Below are positions 26,360-36,168 of a stretch of 64,000 bases of DNA, in pieces (within the stretch, counting starts at the first letter, position 1; every line of letters begins with the position of its first letter). The translations under genes were made by a program, and so were the position numbers. Under the pieces are notes generated by a model. It saw only the letters and a list, made by a program, of their open reading frames with translations. It was not told the origin of the DNA and searched no databases. Location of the stretch: contig NZ_CP031123.2 in NCBI RefSeq assembly GCF_002843235.3, forward strand, positions 2,480,001-2,544,000, read 5' to 3'. The stretch is from Providencia huaxiensis. GTDB lineage: Bacteria; Pseudomonadota; Gammaproteobacteria; Enterobacterales; Enterobacteriaceae.

Positions 26360-28297
26360 TTAATAAAGACGAACTTTATGCTCAATCATTTGTTTAATTT
26401 TTTCAGCGGAAGCAACTATTTGAGGCTTTTTAGAAACTTGTGCTGTTCCTGTCCTCCACCACGCTTCATAACCATCTGTCATTGTTTTTGGGAGTACTTT
26501 AATATCAATCAATACACAGCCTGAATGAGATTTAGCATCTTCCAGGGCCGCAATCAATTGTTTCTCATCATGTACCCGATAACTTTTACAGCCATAACTT
26601 TCTGCATTTTTGGCAAAGTCCACCTTCACTAACGGCCCATCCATCAAGCCCGTTTGTGGGTTCCTGTAGCGGTTTTCTGTACCAAAACTCCCCATTCCTT
26701 GGCTCATCTGCAGGTTATTAATACAACCAAATCCTGCATTATCAAACAGTAAGATGGTGACCTTGATATTCTCCTGAATCGCGGTTTGTAATTCGCTGTG
26801 TAACATCAAATAAGAACCATCTCCGACCATCGCATAAACAGGTTGCTTCGGCGCAGCAATTTTAGCCCCAACAGCGGCCGCAATTTCGTACCCCATGCAT
26901 GAATAGCCATATTCAAGATGATAGGTATCTCTTTGTTTTGGTAGCCAAATACGTTGTAAATCACCCGGTAATGAACCTGCTGCCCCGACAATAATGGCAT
27001 CGTCTTCCATGTATTGTTGCATCAAACCTAATACCCGTGTTTGCGCCAGCTCTGTACCTAACGTTTTACTGTATTCTTCAAGCTTATCATCAAGATGGCC
27101 TGCAATCTCAGGAACAAAATCCAATGGGCGATACTGAATACTAAATAATCGTTCTAGCTCATCCTTCCACTGTTGCTTAGCCTGCTGAATTTCATCCCCC
27201 CATTGAGTTTCATAGTGAGGATCTTTCAATTTTATACTCAGTGCTTGTAATGCTTCTTTGGCATCCGCAACCACTTTCAATGCATCTAACTTACTTGCAT
27301 CAAACTCCGCAACATTGATATTCAAGAACTTCACATTTGGATGACTAAATAAAGACTTTGATGCGGTGGTAAAATCAGTAAAACGCGTACCGACACCAAT
27401 AACTAAGTCGGCCTCTTTAGCTAACAAGTTTGCGGCTAACCCACCTGTCGTCCCAATTCCCCCCATATTCAAGGGATGGCTGGCAACCACAGTACTTTTA
27501 CCCGCTTGGGTTTCACCAAATGGAATCTGATAATCTTCAGCAAATTGCAAAAATGCTTCGTGAGCTTCGGAGTAACGTACACCACCGCCACACACAAGCA
27601 GTGGTTTTTTCTTACTGCGGATCAAATTTACGGCTTCTTCGATACTCACCGTCGTCGGTGGCCTACGCTCAATACGATGAACCCGTTTTTCAAAAAAGTA
27701 ATCAGGGTAATCCCACGCCTCACCTTGAACATCTTGCGGAAGGCAAATGGTTACTGCACCAGTATCTGCAGGGTCAGTTAACACTCGCATCGCATTGATC
27801 ATGGCCGTCATCAATTGCTCAGGCCGTGAGATCCTATCCCAATAACGTGAAACAGGACGAAAACAGTCATTGGTGCTTATTGTTCCGTCACCATACTGTT
27901 CAACTTGCTGCAAAACGGGATCTGGCTGACGTGTTGCAAAGGTATCGCCTGGTAGTAATAACAGTGGGATGCGATTCGCCGTTGCTGTTGCTGCAGCTGT
28001 GATCATATTCGCAGCACCAGGGCCAACAGAGGACGTAACCGCAAAAATTTGTTTACGTTTTTTTTGCTTTGCAAAGCCTGTGGCAATATGTGCCATGCCT
28101 TGCTCATTGCAACCTTGGTAAACACGTAGATGCCCAGGCGCCTCTTCGAGCGCCTGACCTAAACCCACAACGTTGCCATGGCCAAAAATCGTAAATACTC
28201 CCTGAATAAACGGATACTGCTCACCATCAACATCAACGTATTGTTGGTTTAGAAATTTAACCAACGCTTGAGCTGTCGTCATTTTCTGCTTATTCAT
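26360..28297 (-). CDS. iolD: 3D-(3,5/4)-trihydroxycyclohexane-1,2-dione acylhydrolase
   Basis: IolD opens the six-carbon ring to 5-deoxy-glucuronate using thiamine diphosphate. The 645-residue protein has the three-domain layout of ThDP enzymes: the conserved Glu-containing [16 protein letters not shown] region, a central FAD-like domain with GGGVRYSEA, and the cofactor motif [12 protein letters not shown] followed by the NN-type end FDNAGFG. GGAG ribosome site. It follows iolA by 12 bp, so the two are co-transcribed. Confidence 0.96.
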   Translation of the reverse strand: MNKQKMTTAQALVKFLNQQYVDVDGEQYPFIQGVFTIFGHGNVVGLGQALEEAPGHLRVYQGCNEQGMAHIATGFAKQKKRKQIFAVTSSVGPGAANMITAAATATANRIPLLLLPGDTFATRQPDPVLQQVEQYGDGTISTNDCFRPVSRYWDRISRPEQLMTAMINAMRVLTDPADTGAVTICLPQDVQGEAWDYPDYFFEKRVHRIERRPPTTVSIEEAVNLIRSKKKPLLVCGGGVRYSEAHEAFLQFAEDYQIPFGETQAGKSTVVASHPLNMGGIGTTGGLAANLLAKEADLVIGVGTRFTDFTTASKSLFSHPNVKFLNINVAEFDASKLDALKVVADAKEALQALSIKLKDPHYETQWGDEIQQAKQQWKDELERLFSIQYRPLDFVPEIAGHLDDKLEEYSKTLGTELAQTRVLGLMQQYMEDDAIIVGAAGSLPGDLQRIWLPKQRDTYHLEYGYSCMGYEIAAAVGAKIAAPKQPVYAMVGDGSYLMLHSELQTAIQENIKVTILLFDNAGFGCINNLQMSQGMGSFGTENRYRNPQTGLMDGPLVKVDFAKNAESYGCKSYRVHDEKQLIAALEDAKSHSGCVLIDIKVLPKTMTDGYEAWWRTGTAQVSKKPQIVASAEKIKQMIEHKVRLY

Positions 28298-28309
28298 ACG
28301 GGTCTCCGT

Positions 28310-29821
28310 TTATTCCATGGTAGGCATTGTGAAACTACTTTCATGGTGTTCTAAGCGAACGCTTGCAGGCCAACGGCTAGTGACTGTTTTCATGCGAGTA
28401 TAGAAGCGAACACCGTCATTTCCATGTACATTTAATGGACCAAAAATAGAGCGTTTCCAACCACCAAAACTGTGGAATGCCATCGGTACTGGAATCGGAA
28501 TATTGATGCCAACCATTCCCGCTTGGACATTTTCTTGGAATTCACGCGCAGTTTCACCATCACGGGTAAAAATCGCTGTTCCATTACCATATTCATGTTG
28601 GTTAATTAGTTTCAAACCTGTTTCGAAATCTGGAACACGCACCACCGCTAATACAGGCCCAAAAATTTCTTCTTTATAAATGTCCATTTCAGGGGTGACA
28701 TTATCAAATAATGTTGGCCCTACAAAATAACCATTTTCGAAGCCTTTAACTTTAAAATCACGGCCATCAACCAATAAAGTTGCACCTTGTTTTTCACCGC
28801 TGGTAATATAGTCACAGATTTTAGCTTTATGCTGTGCTGAAATGACGGGTCCCATGTCATTTTCTTTGCCTTCGGTAATACCAGGACCAACGGACATTTT
28901 AGCAATTTGGCCTTTCAAGTTAGCAATGAGTGTATCTGCTGTTTCATCACCGACTGCCAAGACGACGGATAATGCCATGCAACGCTCACCTGCAGCGCCA
29001 AATGCCGCGCCCATAATAGCATTAGCTGCCTGCCCCATGTCCGCATCCGGCATTAAGATACAGTGATTTTTTGCGCCACCGAGTGCTTGGCAGCGCTTGC
29101 CATGAGCAGATGCCGTCGTGTAAATATATTCAGCAATAGGCGTTGAACCAACAAAACTAACTGCCTGAACTTCTGGCGCAGTTAAGAGCACATCGACAGA
29201 TTCTTTGTCCCCTTGAACAACGTTAAATACGCCATCAGGTAAGCCAGCTTCTTTTAACAATTTAGCTAATGCTAAAGCTAAAGAAGGATCTTTTTCTGAC
29301 GGTTTTAAAACAAAGGTATTTCCTGTTGCAATAGCCACAGGGAACATCCACATCGGTACCATTGCTGGGAAATTAAATGGCGTGATCCCCACACAAACGC
29401 CCAAAGGCTGCATTAATGAGTGGCTATCAACCCCTGTAGCAACATTGGCTGAGTGCTCACCTTTTTGTAAGTGAGGAATACCACATGCAAATTCAACAAC
29501 TTCCAAGCCACGAGTTAATTCACCTACCGCATCAGAAAAAACTTTACCGTGTTCCTGTGATATTAAACGCGCCAGTTCATCCATATTCTCTTCAAGCAAT
29601 GCTTTAAATTTGAATAAGATCCGAGAACGTTTCAAAGGAGAAAGTTTTGACCATTTAGGAAATGCTTTATTCGCAATTTCAATGGCTTTTTTTGTTTCAT
29701 CGGCACTGCTAAGCACAACCTGAGCACTTTGCTCCCCCGTTGCTGGGTTGAATACGGGCGCAAAACGCCCACTTTTACTGGATACTATTTCACCACCAAT
29801 AAAATTATGAATCTGTTCCAT
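28310..29821 (-). CDS. iolA: Methylmalonate/malonate-semialdehyde dehydrogenase (CoA-acylating)
   Basis: IolA turns malonate semialdehyde into acetyl-CoA and CO2, the last step of inositol catabolism, and can also take methylmalonate semialdehyde. The 503-residue aldehyde dehydrogenase has the catalytic Cys in AAGERCMALS, the NAD loop FVGSTPIAEYIY and the family QGDKESVDVLLTAP. The usual catalytic Glu region is replaced by ALGGAKNHCIL, as is normal for CoA-dependent members. AGAGAGG ribosome site. First gene of the iolA-iolD operon, divergent from iolR. Confidence 0.96.
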   Translation of the reverse strand: MEQIHNFIGGEIVSSKSGRFAPVFNPATGEQSAQVVLSSADETKKAIEIANKAFPKWSKLSPLKRSRILFKFKALLEENMDELARLISQEHGKVFSDAVGELTRGLEVVEFACGIPHLQKGEHSANVATGVDSHSLMQPLGVCVGITPFNFPAMVPMWMFPVAIATGNTFVLKPSEKDPSLALALAKLLKEAGLPDGVFNVVQGDKESVDVLLTAPEVQAVSFVGSTPIAEYIYTTASAHGKRCQALGGAKNHCILMPDADMGQAANAIMGAAFGAAGERCMALSVVLAVGDETADTLIANLKGQIAKMSVGPGITEGKENDMGPVISAQHKAKICDYITSGEKQGATLLVDGRDFKVKGFENGYFVGPTLFDNVTPEMDIYKEEIFGPVLAVVRVPDFETGLKLINQHEYGNGTAIFTRDGETAREFQENVQAGMVGINIPIPVPMAFHSFGGWKRSIFGPLNVHGNDGVRFYTRMKTVTSRWPASVRLEHHESSFTMPTME

Positions 29822-30214
29822 GTTGCCTCTCTTTAGCTGACAGAGTTACCTAGTTACTCAATGTATATGAAATATTTGTTTCATTTACAACTAAATTTGA
29901 AATAACATTCAATTTATGTGATCTAGACAAAGTTTTTATGCAATTTCTAATAGTGACGAAAAAACACCAGACTTAAACTTACTTTCATCACTTATTTATT
30001 GGCTATTTGGCTGTTGTGTTGAGCAAAATATGTCTTGCTTTCAATCAAGAAAACAAGAGAACAAATTGATGTAAGCTGTTCAATTTATTATCCCAAATTC
30101 AAATTATTTTGAGATTTCAAGAAAAGAAAATTTTTAAATATGAACTAAGTGTTTCAAAAAGATTCGACTAACGCCGTAAAACAACTACAATTAGAGCCAA
30201 ATTCTGGAGGTTAT
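29822..30214. promoter_or_regulatory. iolA-iolR divergent control region
   Basis: A 393-bp AT-rich spacer with divergent promoters. TGAAA-TATTTG-TTTCA (29868-29883) is a perfect 5-bp dyad with the GAAA-N6-TTTC layout, 47 bp ahead of the iolA ATG. A related half-block TTGAAATAACATTCAATT follows. These are candidate IolR sites; no gene is seen. Confidence 0.65.
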
Positions 30215-31051
30215 ATGTCAAGTGCATCAAATTTAAATGAGTTTCAAGAGCAGGTTCGCTCGCGATACGACGAATTAAGTAAACGGCTACAGCAAGTGGC
30301 ACGCTACGTATTAGACAATACGAATAGCGTCGCATTTGATACTGTCGCCGTCATTGCGAAAGAAGCGAAAGTTCCGCCTTCGACACTGATCCGTTTTGCA
30401 AATGCGTTTAATTTCAGTGGGTTTAATGAAATGAAACAATTGTTTCGTATGAACCTTGTTGAAGAAACCGCCAGCTATACCGATAGAGCGCGCATGTTTC
30501 GTGAAATGGATGGCTCTCAAGAACTAAGTGATGATCCTTCACAAATTTTGAAGGAATTCGCGCACTCTAACGCCCAAGCTTTGCAACAAATGGCAGCTAG
30601 AACTCCCGCAGAGGATATCGAAAAAGCGGTATCGTTATTAGCGAACGCACAAAATATCTACATTATCGGTTTGCGTCGCTCATTCAGCGTTGCAACGTAT
30701 TTGAGCTACGCCCTTAGCCATTTGGAATGTCGCCCAGTACTCATTGATGGACTTGGTGGGATGTTCAAGGAGCAGATCAGCCGGATCAGTGAAAATGACG
30801 TTGTTATTTCAATCAGTTTCACACCTTACGCCTCGGAAACGGTCATGGTAAGTGAGAAAGCAGCTCAAGCAGGCGCACAACAGATCGTTATTACTGACAG
30901 CCAAATCAGCCCGTTGGCAAGTTTCAGTGATGTTTGTTTTGTTATCAAAGAAGCCCAAGTAGATGCATTTCGTTCGCAATCAGCCACCTTATGTTTAGCA
31001 CAATCACTGACAGTGGCATTAGCCTATCGCCAGGGCAGCAGCTTAGTCTAA
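30215..31051 (+). CDS. iolR: RpiR-family transcriptional regulator of inositol genes
   Basis: A 278-residue regulator. An N-terminal HTH_6 domain (about residues 10-85, with VAVIAKEAKVPPSTLIRFAN as recognition region) is followed by a SIS sugar-phosphate-binding domain (IYIIGLRRSFSVATYLSYAL and VVISISFTPYASETV). ATG 30215 has TGGAGG five bases upstream and was chosen over the GTG at 30149. RpiR-type IolR repressors are known from Sinorhizobium and Salmonella and are released by an inositol-pathway intermediate. Divergent from iolA-iolD. Confidence 0.9.
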   Translation: MSSASNLNEFQEQVRSRYDELSKRLQQVARYVLDNTNSVAFDTVAVIAKEAKVPPSTLIRFANAFNFSGFNEMKQLFRMNLVEETASYTDRARMFREMDGSQELSDDPSQILKEFAHSNAQALQQMAARTPAEDIEKAVSLLANAQNIYIIGLRRSFSVATYLSYALSHLECRPVLIDGLGGMFKEQISRISENDVVISISFTPYASETVMVSEKAAQAGAQQIVITDSQISPLASFSDVCFVIKEAQVDAFRSQSATLCLAQSLTVALAYRQGSSLV

Positions 31052-31285
31052 GTTATACGGCTCTGTAATTAAACACCTCCATTAATTCAGAGCCTCTTCC
31101 AATCCTCTCCCTCATTAACATAAACGTATTTATTGAATGTTAATTAAGTTTCATCTTTTTCTTGGATTTGTGAATCTCATCAGAAAATACAAATTCTAAA
31201 AAGACAATCAAATGAAATTATTATTTCACCCTGCTATGTTGGGATTATATCTCGCGTTAGATAAAACCAAGAATGAGGGCTAAGC

Positions 31286-32281
31286 ATGTTAAATACACAC
31301 TTTCTTTATTTACTCGGCCACCTTCGTTTACTTGAAGAACAGCATTCTGTCACGTCAATTAATCGCTCTGGTATTGGTTTAATCGGCACAGCACCTTATA
31401 ACCAACTTTATATTGATGCGATAAAATGCTGCACCCATCATAGTGAGCTAAAGTCAATTTGCCATTTGACTCCATCACTCCCTTCTATGACTGACTTTAT
31501 GTGCCAAAAGAAAAAGATAGAAGAACTGATCAATAATGACGATGTTGATTGCATCATAATGACGTCCACTTGCAGTGATGAGTTACTAAAATTTGCTATT
31601 CAGATGGCTGTAACAGCAGGAAAAGATATCCTATTAAATGATATCCCCAACTATAGTGAAAGCGAATTGAAGGAAGTATTAAAGAAAGCAATATTCCATG
31701 ACACATTGATTAACTATAGCCAGCCTCTTAGCTTTGATTACCAGTTCAACCAAATAAAAACGTCATTAATGTCTAAACGTGGCACAGAAACAGGGTTATT
31801 ACGTATCGTAACACACAGAATATTAGAGACTGAAAACCAATTGCCATTCAATACATTACGAAACACTATCGCAAAAAATATAGAACTATTGTTATCTTTA
31901 ATACCTGATGTTGTACTTTCAAACCCTGCGATCCAATACTCACATCCCTTTACGAAAAGAGCTGATGGCGATGTATTGATGATTAACTTTCGCCAAGAAG
32001 GTGGTTTATTGATTTCATTTGAAATCTTTTTCAATACAGGAAAGGTTTCAGACAAACTGTCTTTAAAACAATGTAATAACCGATATGAAGTAGAGAAAAA
32101 TCTCCCTTTTAATGAAAGAAATCAAGAAATTAATCAAAATAATTTTATTGTAGAGCAACTCGACCAATTTGTTTTAAGACTCGGTAGCAACACAAAGTTA
32201 GCTAAGATTAATCAATGGAGTCGCGCTAATGAACTAACAGATAAAGTAATAAAACAGCTAAATACCTATGGATATATTTGA
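31286..32281 (+). CDS. Degenerate Gfo/Idh/MocA-like protein
   Basis: A 331-residue protein with the layout of IolG but without its active site. A Rossmann start GIGLIGTAPYNQLYIDAI, the strand-helix run VDCIIMTSTCSDELLKFA, and a C-terminal sheet region DVLMINFRQEGGLLISFEIF correspond in order. The CEKP lysine motif is replaced by LNDIPNYS, the glycine pattern GxGxxG is broken, and the HDxD region is not found. About 30 extra residues precede the fold. It is probably catalytically inactive and may sense a cyclitol or nucleotide. GAGGG ribosome site; same strand as iolR, 234 bp downstream. Confidence 0.7.
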   Translation: MLNTHFLYLLGHLRLLEEQHSVTSINRSGIGLIGTAPYNQLYIDAIKCCTHHSELKSICHLTPSLPSMTDFMCQKKKIEELINNDDVDCIIMTSTCSDELLKFAIQMAVTAGKDILLNDIPNYSESELKEVLKKAIFHDTLINYSQPLSFDYQFNQIKTSLMSKRGTETGLLRIVTHRILETENQLPFNTLRNTIAKNIELLLSLIPDVVLSNPAIQYSHPFTKRADGDVLMINFRQEGGLLISFEIFFNTGKVSDKLSLKQCNNRYEVEKNLPFNERNQEINQNNFIVEQLDQFVLRLGSNTKLAKINQWSRANELTDKVIKQLNTYGYI

Positions 32282-32380
32282 TTTCTATAAAATATAAAGA
32301 TAACCCTAATAGTAACAAGTAATATTATTCTACAAGTAAATAATGCAATATTATTTGTAACACACCTAAATCACTTATAA

Positions 32381-32635
32381 TCAATGTATTGAGCTATATG
32401 TACCACCATTTACATTTACGACGCCATATAAAAAAGACGTAGGATCAACATTGAAAAGATAAGCAAATTGAAATAATGAATCAACATCAATGCAACTTTC
32501 GCCAGTCTCGAATCGATTCATTTCTTCTTCTGTTACACCGATTAAGCTTGCCATTTTTTCTATCGATATTTTATGGTTTTCTCGCTGTTTTCGGATTTTT
32601 ATCCCTAGCATTTTAGCAATGCTTTCCTTGCCCAT
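32381..32635 (-). CDS. XRE-family helix-turn-helix protein
   Basis: An 84-residue DNA-binding protein. The HTH covers about residues 12-66: KIRKQRENHKISIEKMASLIG, the turn VTEEEMNRFETGES, and LFQFAYLFNVDPTSFLYG. The size recalls the small MrpJ-type regulators of fimbriae and motility in Proteus and Providencia, but no fimbrial genes are near. Target unknown. Confidence 0.8.
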   Translation of the reverse strand: MGKESIAKMLGIKIRKQRENHKISIEKMASLIGVTEEEMNRFETGESCIDVDSLFQFAYLFNVDPTSFLYGVVNVNGGTYSSIH

Positions 32636-33543
32636 AATAACCTCTACTAAATATTAAAATGAATATTATCAACCGGTGCGTAAATTATCACCAACCGTAA
32701 ATTTATAAATTGACTTAAAATAATAAAACTCTGATTAAATGAATCGTTTTAAGACAATCCATTAATGAAAAACAAACAGAAAAACCAGATAAGCAGATGA
32801 TATAATTAGATTATATCTATTTCATTGTTACATTTTAGTTGTGATGGTCATCACATAACATTTTAAGACCCAATAAAGATAGAAACTAGGTTATAGTCAG
32901 TCACCAGCTAATAAATTGTATTTCCAATTTAATTTAAATTCTAGCTTACATTTCCAATTTGATAAAACTATATTGCCAAATTTAATGTTATAACCTTAGG
33001 AAATTCGTGACAATTTGTATTCATCCGTATCAATAAGTTTCCACAAAGCAATTATAATAAAGAAAAATTTTTTTCATCATAAAAAAAGACGTTTTTTTTT
33101 ATTTATTAGTCGAAATAACAAGATTAGATTCAGGTAATAATAATAAGACATTCTATATTACGCTTATAAGGTTAAAGCACTTTTAAGATTAGTAAGTTAC
33201 ATTATTTCAATCTTATTTTGAATCTCTAAAATAGATTACTATAACAGATCGTCTTAGATGTAAATAAAATTATGTCTCACACTTATGCCATATTCATTAC
33301 TTTCAGTCTATACACAGTATGTAAAAATTAGGCAAATTACGTAAACGCCTAACAAGTGTATTTAAGCATTCAATCTAACCCCTCCCTTATCAAAACTTAC
33401 TTAACTTCACATCTTTTTAATAAAATTGTCAGTTAGCATGCTATCCTATTACGAGCACCTATGAATACTTACCAGTCATCACACTGAGTTATTATATGAC
33501 CTCTTATTTTATTGGTAAGTAAAAGAGACCTGAAAGGATAATC
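32636..33543. other. Long AT-rich gap between the XRE gene and the rob-like pseudogene
   Basis: About 900 bp with no gene. Three related copies of a TTTCCAATTT-like word (about 32930, 32951 and, degenerate, 32974) lie within 60 bp. ACTTACCA (33467-33474) and TGGTAAGT (33513-33520) form an inverted pair in front of the rob-like gene and might flank its promoter. Otherwise nothing recognisable. Confidence 0.5.
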
Positions 33544-33959
33544 ATGCTACAAGAAAGTGTTATCAGGGAAATCATTCTCTGGATAGAACAAAATTTAGAA
33601 TCTCGCCTATCCCTAGATACTGTTGCCGATAAATCAGGATACACAAAATGGCACTTTCAGCGCCTATTTAAAAACCAAACAGGACTCGCACTTGGCTCCT
33701 ATATCCGAGCAAGACGTCTTTCTTGTTCTGCTGTCGCATTACGGCTAACAAATGACAGCATAATGGACATTTCTCTAAGATACCGCTTTGACTCGCAACA
33801 AACTTTTTGCCGCGCGTTTAAAAAGCAATTTAATCTGACCCCTTCTGAATATAGAAAACGAGAAGGATGGAAAGTTGAAGGGTTCTGTTTACCTTTACGA
33901 GAGAGTAAAGAGCTCAGTGTTCAAGTTAAATTGGCTCAGTTACCCGCAATCAACTTACT

Positions 33960-33965
33960 CGGAAC
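33960..33965 (+). repeat. Left copy of candidate target-site duplication
   Basis: CGGAAC here and again at 35601-35606 bracket the insertion. Both copies lie in the same reading frame of the rob-like gene, as expected if one target was duplicated. Six bases is more than the usual 3-5 for IS3-family elements, so chance may have extended the match. Confidence 0.7.
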
Positions 33966-34037
33966 CCCCCTGTGTCAGGATAGTTGTCGCCTCAGTTTTT
34001 CATAAAAATATAACAGGGAGCGGTAAGTTAGATATTA

Positions 34038-34529
34038 GTGAAGCATTATCCTGAAGATCATAAGAAAGCCATCATTAGAAAGCTGGTTGAAAGTGGCTTA
34101 TCATTACGCCAATTCGCAAAGCTAGAAAGTATCAACTTATCTACTTTGTATTCATGGCGAGATAAGTATTTAAAAGCAGGTTCTAGTTTGGCTGATAGCA
34201 ATAGTTCAGATGGTTGGTCACCAGAGCAAAAGTTCTCAATTGTTTTAGAAACAGCAGCATTGAGCGAAATTGAGTTAAGTGAGTATTGCCGTGAAAAAGG
34301 GCTTTACCCTGAGCAAGTTAAAGAATGGAAGCGAAGCTGCATTGCAGGCAATCAAACTAAAGCCCAGCAACGTAAGCAATTAACCCAAGAGCGAAAGGAT
34401 GATCGTAAGCGGATTAAAGAGTTAGAAAGAGAGTTAAAGCGCAAAGATGCTGCGCTTGCTGAAACGGCAGCGTTGTTGGTGCTCAGAAAAAAGTTAAATG
34501 CCTACTGGGGGGAAGACGAGGACAATTAA
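34038..34529 (+). CDS. IS3-family transposase OrfA
   Basis: A 163-residue protein with a GTG start. Two HTH-like units (LSLRQFAKLESINLSTLYSW and LSEYCREKGLYPEQVKEW) bind the IS ends, and a leucine-zipper-like coiled coil (about residues 110-150, KRIKELERELKRKD) allows multimer formation. A slippery A AAA AAG lies 37 bp before the stop, so part of the ribosomes should enter orfB. Confidence 0.9.
   Translation: MKHYPEDHKKAIIRKLVESGLSLRQFAKLESINLSTLYSWRDKYLKAGSSLADSNSSDGWSPEQKFSIVLETAALSEIELSEYCREKGLYPEQVKEWKRSCIAGNQTKAQQRKQLTQERKDDRKRIKELERELKRKDAALAETAALLVLRKKLNAYWGEDEDN
34487..34493 (+). other. Programmed -1 frameshift site of the IS
   Basis: A AAA AAG stands in the right phase to orfA (AGA AAA AAG). 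Slipping back one base leads into the orfB frame, which is open from here through 35569. This is the classic IS3-family way to make the OrfAB transposase. Confidence 0.8.
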
Positions 34530-34621
34530 CCTCACTCACAGATAGGCAGCATTACGCATCTCTGATTGATGAAGCAGTCGGCTCAGGTGCTAGAAAAGAG
34601 AAAGCCTGTGAAGAAGTTGGT

Positions 34622-35569
34622 ATGTCTGTACGCACATTACAACGCTGGCAGGAAAGCGGTGAAATCAGTGGTGACAAAAGACCTACAGCTGATAGGCCAG
34701 AACCGAGTAACAAGCTCACTGAGGAAGAGCAGCAAGCGATATTAGCTACCTGTAACCAAGAAGAATACGCCAATTTAGGGCCAAGTCAGATAGTGCCAAT
34801 GCTGGCAGATAACGGGCAATATCTCGCGTCTGAATCGAGCTTTTATCGTGTGTTGAAAGCCAATGACCAGCTAGCCCATCGAGGTAAAGCAAAACCTAAA
34901 GGTAGCCGAGCTAAACCTAAGGGGTACACAGCGACAGCGCCAAACCAAGTGTGGACTTGGGATATTAGTTACTGCCCGTCAACGGTCATTGGTCGGTTCT
35001 TCTACCTCTACATGATAATCGACATCTTCAGCCGTAAGGTTGTCGGGTGGGAAGTTCATGACAGTGAATCAGGTGAACATGCTGCCCAATTGCTTGAGCG
35101 CACGCTCTGGTCTGAGAAATGCGTTAAAAAAGACGTGGTATTGCATTCAGATAACGGTAGCCCGATGAAATGTTTGACGATGCAAGCCAAAATGCTTGAT
35201 ATGGGTGTCATTGGCTCTCGTAGCCGCCCCGGTGTCAGCAATGATAATCCGTACTCAGAATCATTGTTCCGCACGGTCAAATACAGTCACCGCTGGCCAA
35301 GCGAAGGCTTTAAAAGCCTTGAAGATGCAAGAGCTTGGATGAAAGGCTTCGCTCAATGGTACAACACTGAGCACAGGCATAGTCGCATCAAATTCGTGAC
35401 ACCAGCGCAACGCCATAATGGTGAAGATAAAGCGATATTGGCAAGACGCCATGAGCTATATACCAAAGCGCAAAAAAAGAACCCTAACCGCTGGTCAAAG
35501 GGTATTAGAAACTGGGAGGAAATCGGTGATGTGAAATTAAACCCAGAGAACAAAAAAGAAGCTGCTTAA
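34622..35569 (+). CDS. IS3-family transposase OrfB (DDE integrase domain)
   Basis: 315 residues from the ATG at 34622, though the frame is open back to the slippery site, so the active product is most likely an OrfA-OrfB fusion. The rve catalytic triad is complete: Asp in VWTWDISYC, Asp in LHSDNGSPM and Glu in YSESLFRTVKY. The segment VRTLQRWQESG before it is a helper HTH. No stop or frameshift interrupts it, so the element may still be active. Confidence 0.92.
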   Translation: MSVRTLQRWQESGEISGDKRPTADRPEPSNKLTEEEQQAILATCNQEEYANLGPSQIVPMLADNGQYLASESSFYRVLKANDQLAHRGKAKPKGSRAKPKGYTATAPNQVWTWDISYCPSTVIGRFFYLYMIIDIFSRKVVGWEVHDSESGEHAAQLLERTLWSEKCVKKDVVLHSDNGSPMKCLTMQAKMLDMGVIGSRSRPGVSNDNPYSESLFRTVKYSHRWPSEGFKSLEDARAWMKGFAQWYNTEHRHSRIKFVTPAQRHNGEDKAILARRHELYTKAQKKNPNRWSKGIRNWEEIGDVKLNPENKKEAA

Positions 35570-35600
35570 CAGCTCAGGCGACAACTACCTTGAAAAACGC

Positions 35601-35606
35601 CGGAAC
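35601..35606 (+). repeat. Right copy of candidate target-site duplication
   Basis: Second CGGAAC, directly at the right border of the insertion sequence; see the left copy at 33960-33965. Confidence 0.7.
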
Positions 35607-36060
35607 TAAGCATCGTTATACTAAAGATATTAATGAGTGGAACCTAAAAACCGATGAACTGCGCCGATACTATTGGAGGGCTTTTTTTGAGAAAAACCCT
35701 TATGTCACGCAGCATTTATATGCTATCCATGGTATTGACCAAAGCGCTAATGCAGAAGGGCATTTCCTATATACCACGGCTCTAGATGAACAAGATGTTA
35801 GTATTGCGCTTCCGCAAGCAACTAACTTACAGTTACCCTCAGGAAATTATTTAGAAATCAAAATCACTAGTAGCCTTCATGGTATAGATTATAATGATAT
35901 TATCTATACTGCTTATGGGAAGGTGCTTGCTGAAATGGATATCGTCCGTGGTGAAGGGCCAGATGTTGAGCAATATGTCCTAAAGTCTAAACCCTCTTAT
36001 GAGGCATTCATTAATGATTCACGCCATTTCATTCAAGAACTAAATTATTATATTCCCGTT

Positions 36061-36120
36061 ATTATTTAACGACTAGGTATTTAACAAATAGCTATTTAAC
36101 AACTAGCTATTTAACAACCA
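36061..36120. repeat. Four tandem 15-bp units after the rob-like stop
   Basis: Units begin at 36061, 36076, 36091 and 36106; the third and fourth, GCTATTTAACAACTA and GCTATTTAACAACCA, differ by one base. The first is degenerate and overlaps the rob-like stop codon. All share TATTTAAC. Confidence 0.85.
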
Positions 36121-36168
36121 GCCAGCAAGCAACCCACACAAAAGTTGTATGGGTTGTTGAGCTAATAA

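Larger units (their letters stand above)
33966..35600 (+). mobile_element. IS3-family insertion sequence
   Basis: About 1.6 kb with orfA and orfB in overlapping frames. The terminal inverted repeats share TAGTTGTCGCCT: left end near 33980-33992, right end as the reverse complement near 35575-35587, with outer parts TGTGTCAGGA against TTTTTCAAGG. The exact tips are uncertain by a few bases. Transcribed in the same direction as the interrupted rob-like gene. Confidence 0.88.
33544..36069 (+). pseudogene. rob: Rob-like AraC-family regulator split by an insertion sequence
   Basis: The left part (33544-33965) encodes the AraC/XylS double HTH of Rob (LDTVADKSGYTKWHFQRLFK, RFDSQQTFCRAFKKQF, LTPSEYR) and the start of its GyrI-like domain, ending at NLLGT. 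The right part (35602-36069) carries the rest (DELRRYYWRAFFEKNP...FLYTTALDEQD...DVEQYVLKS...NYYIPVII), matching the E. coli Rob C-terminus in order and spacing. Joining the parts at the repeated CGGAAC gives a 294-codon frame, close to the 289 residues of Rob. The left fragment could still yield a 153-residue DNA-binding protein of MarA/SoxS type. Rob relatives activate multidrug and stress genes. Confidence 0.9.

Noticed and set aside
35590..36069. The ORF after the IS as a stand-alone gene with a TTG start
   Set aside because: The TTG lies in the IS terminal repeat and the protein matches the C-terminal domain of Rob in frame with the fragment left of the IS.
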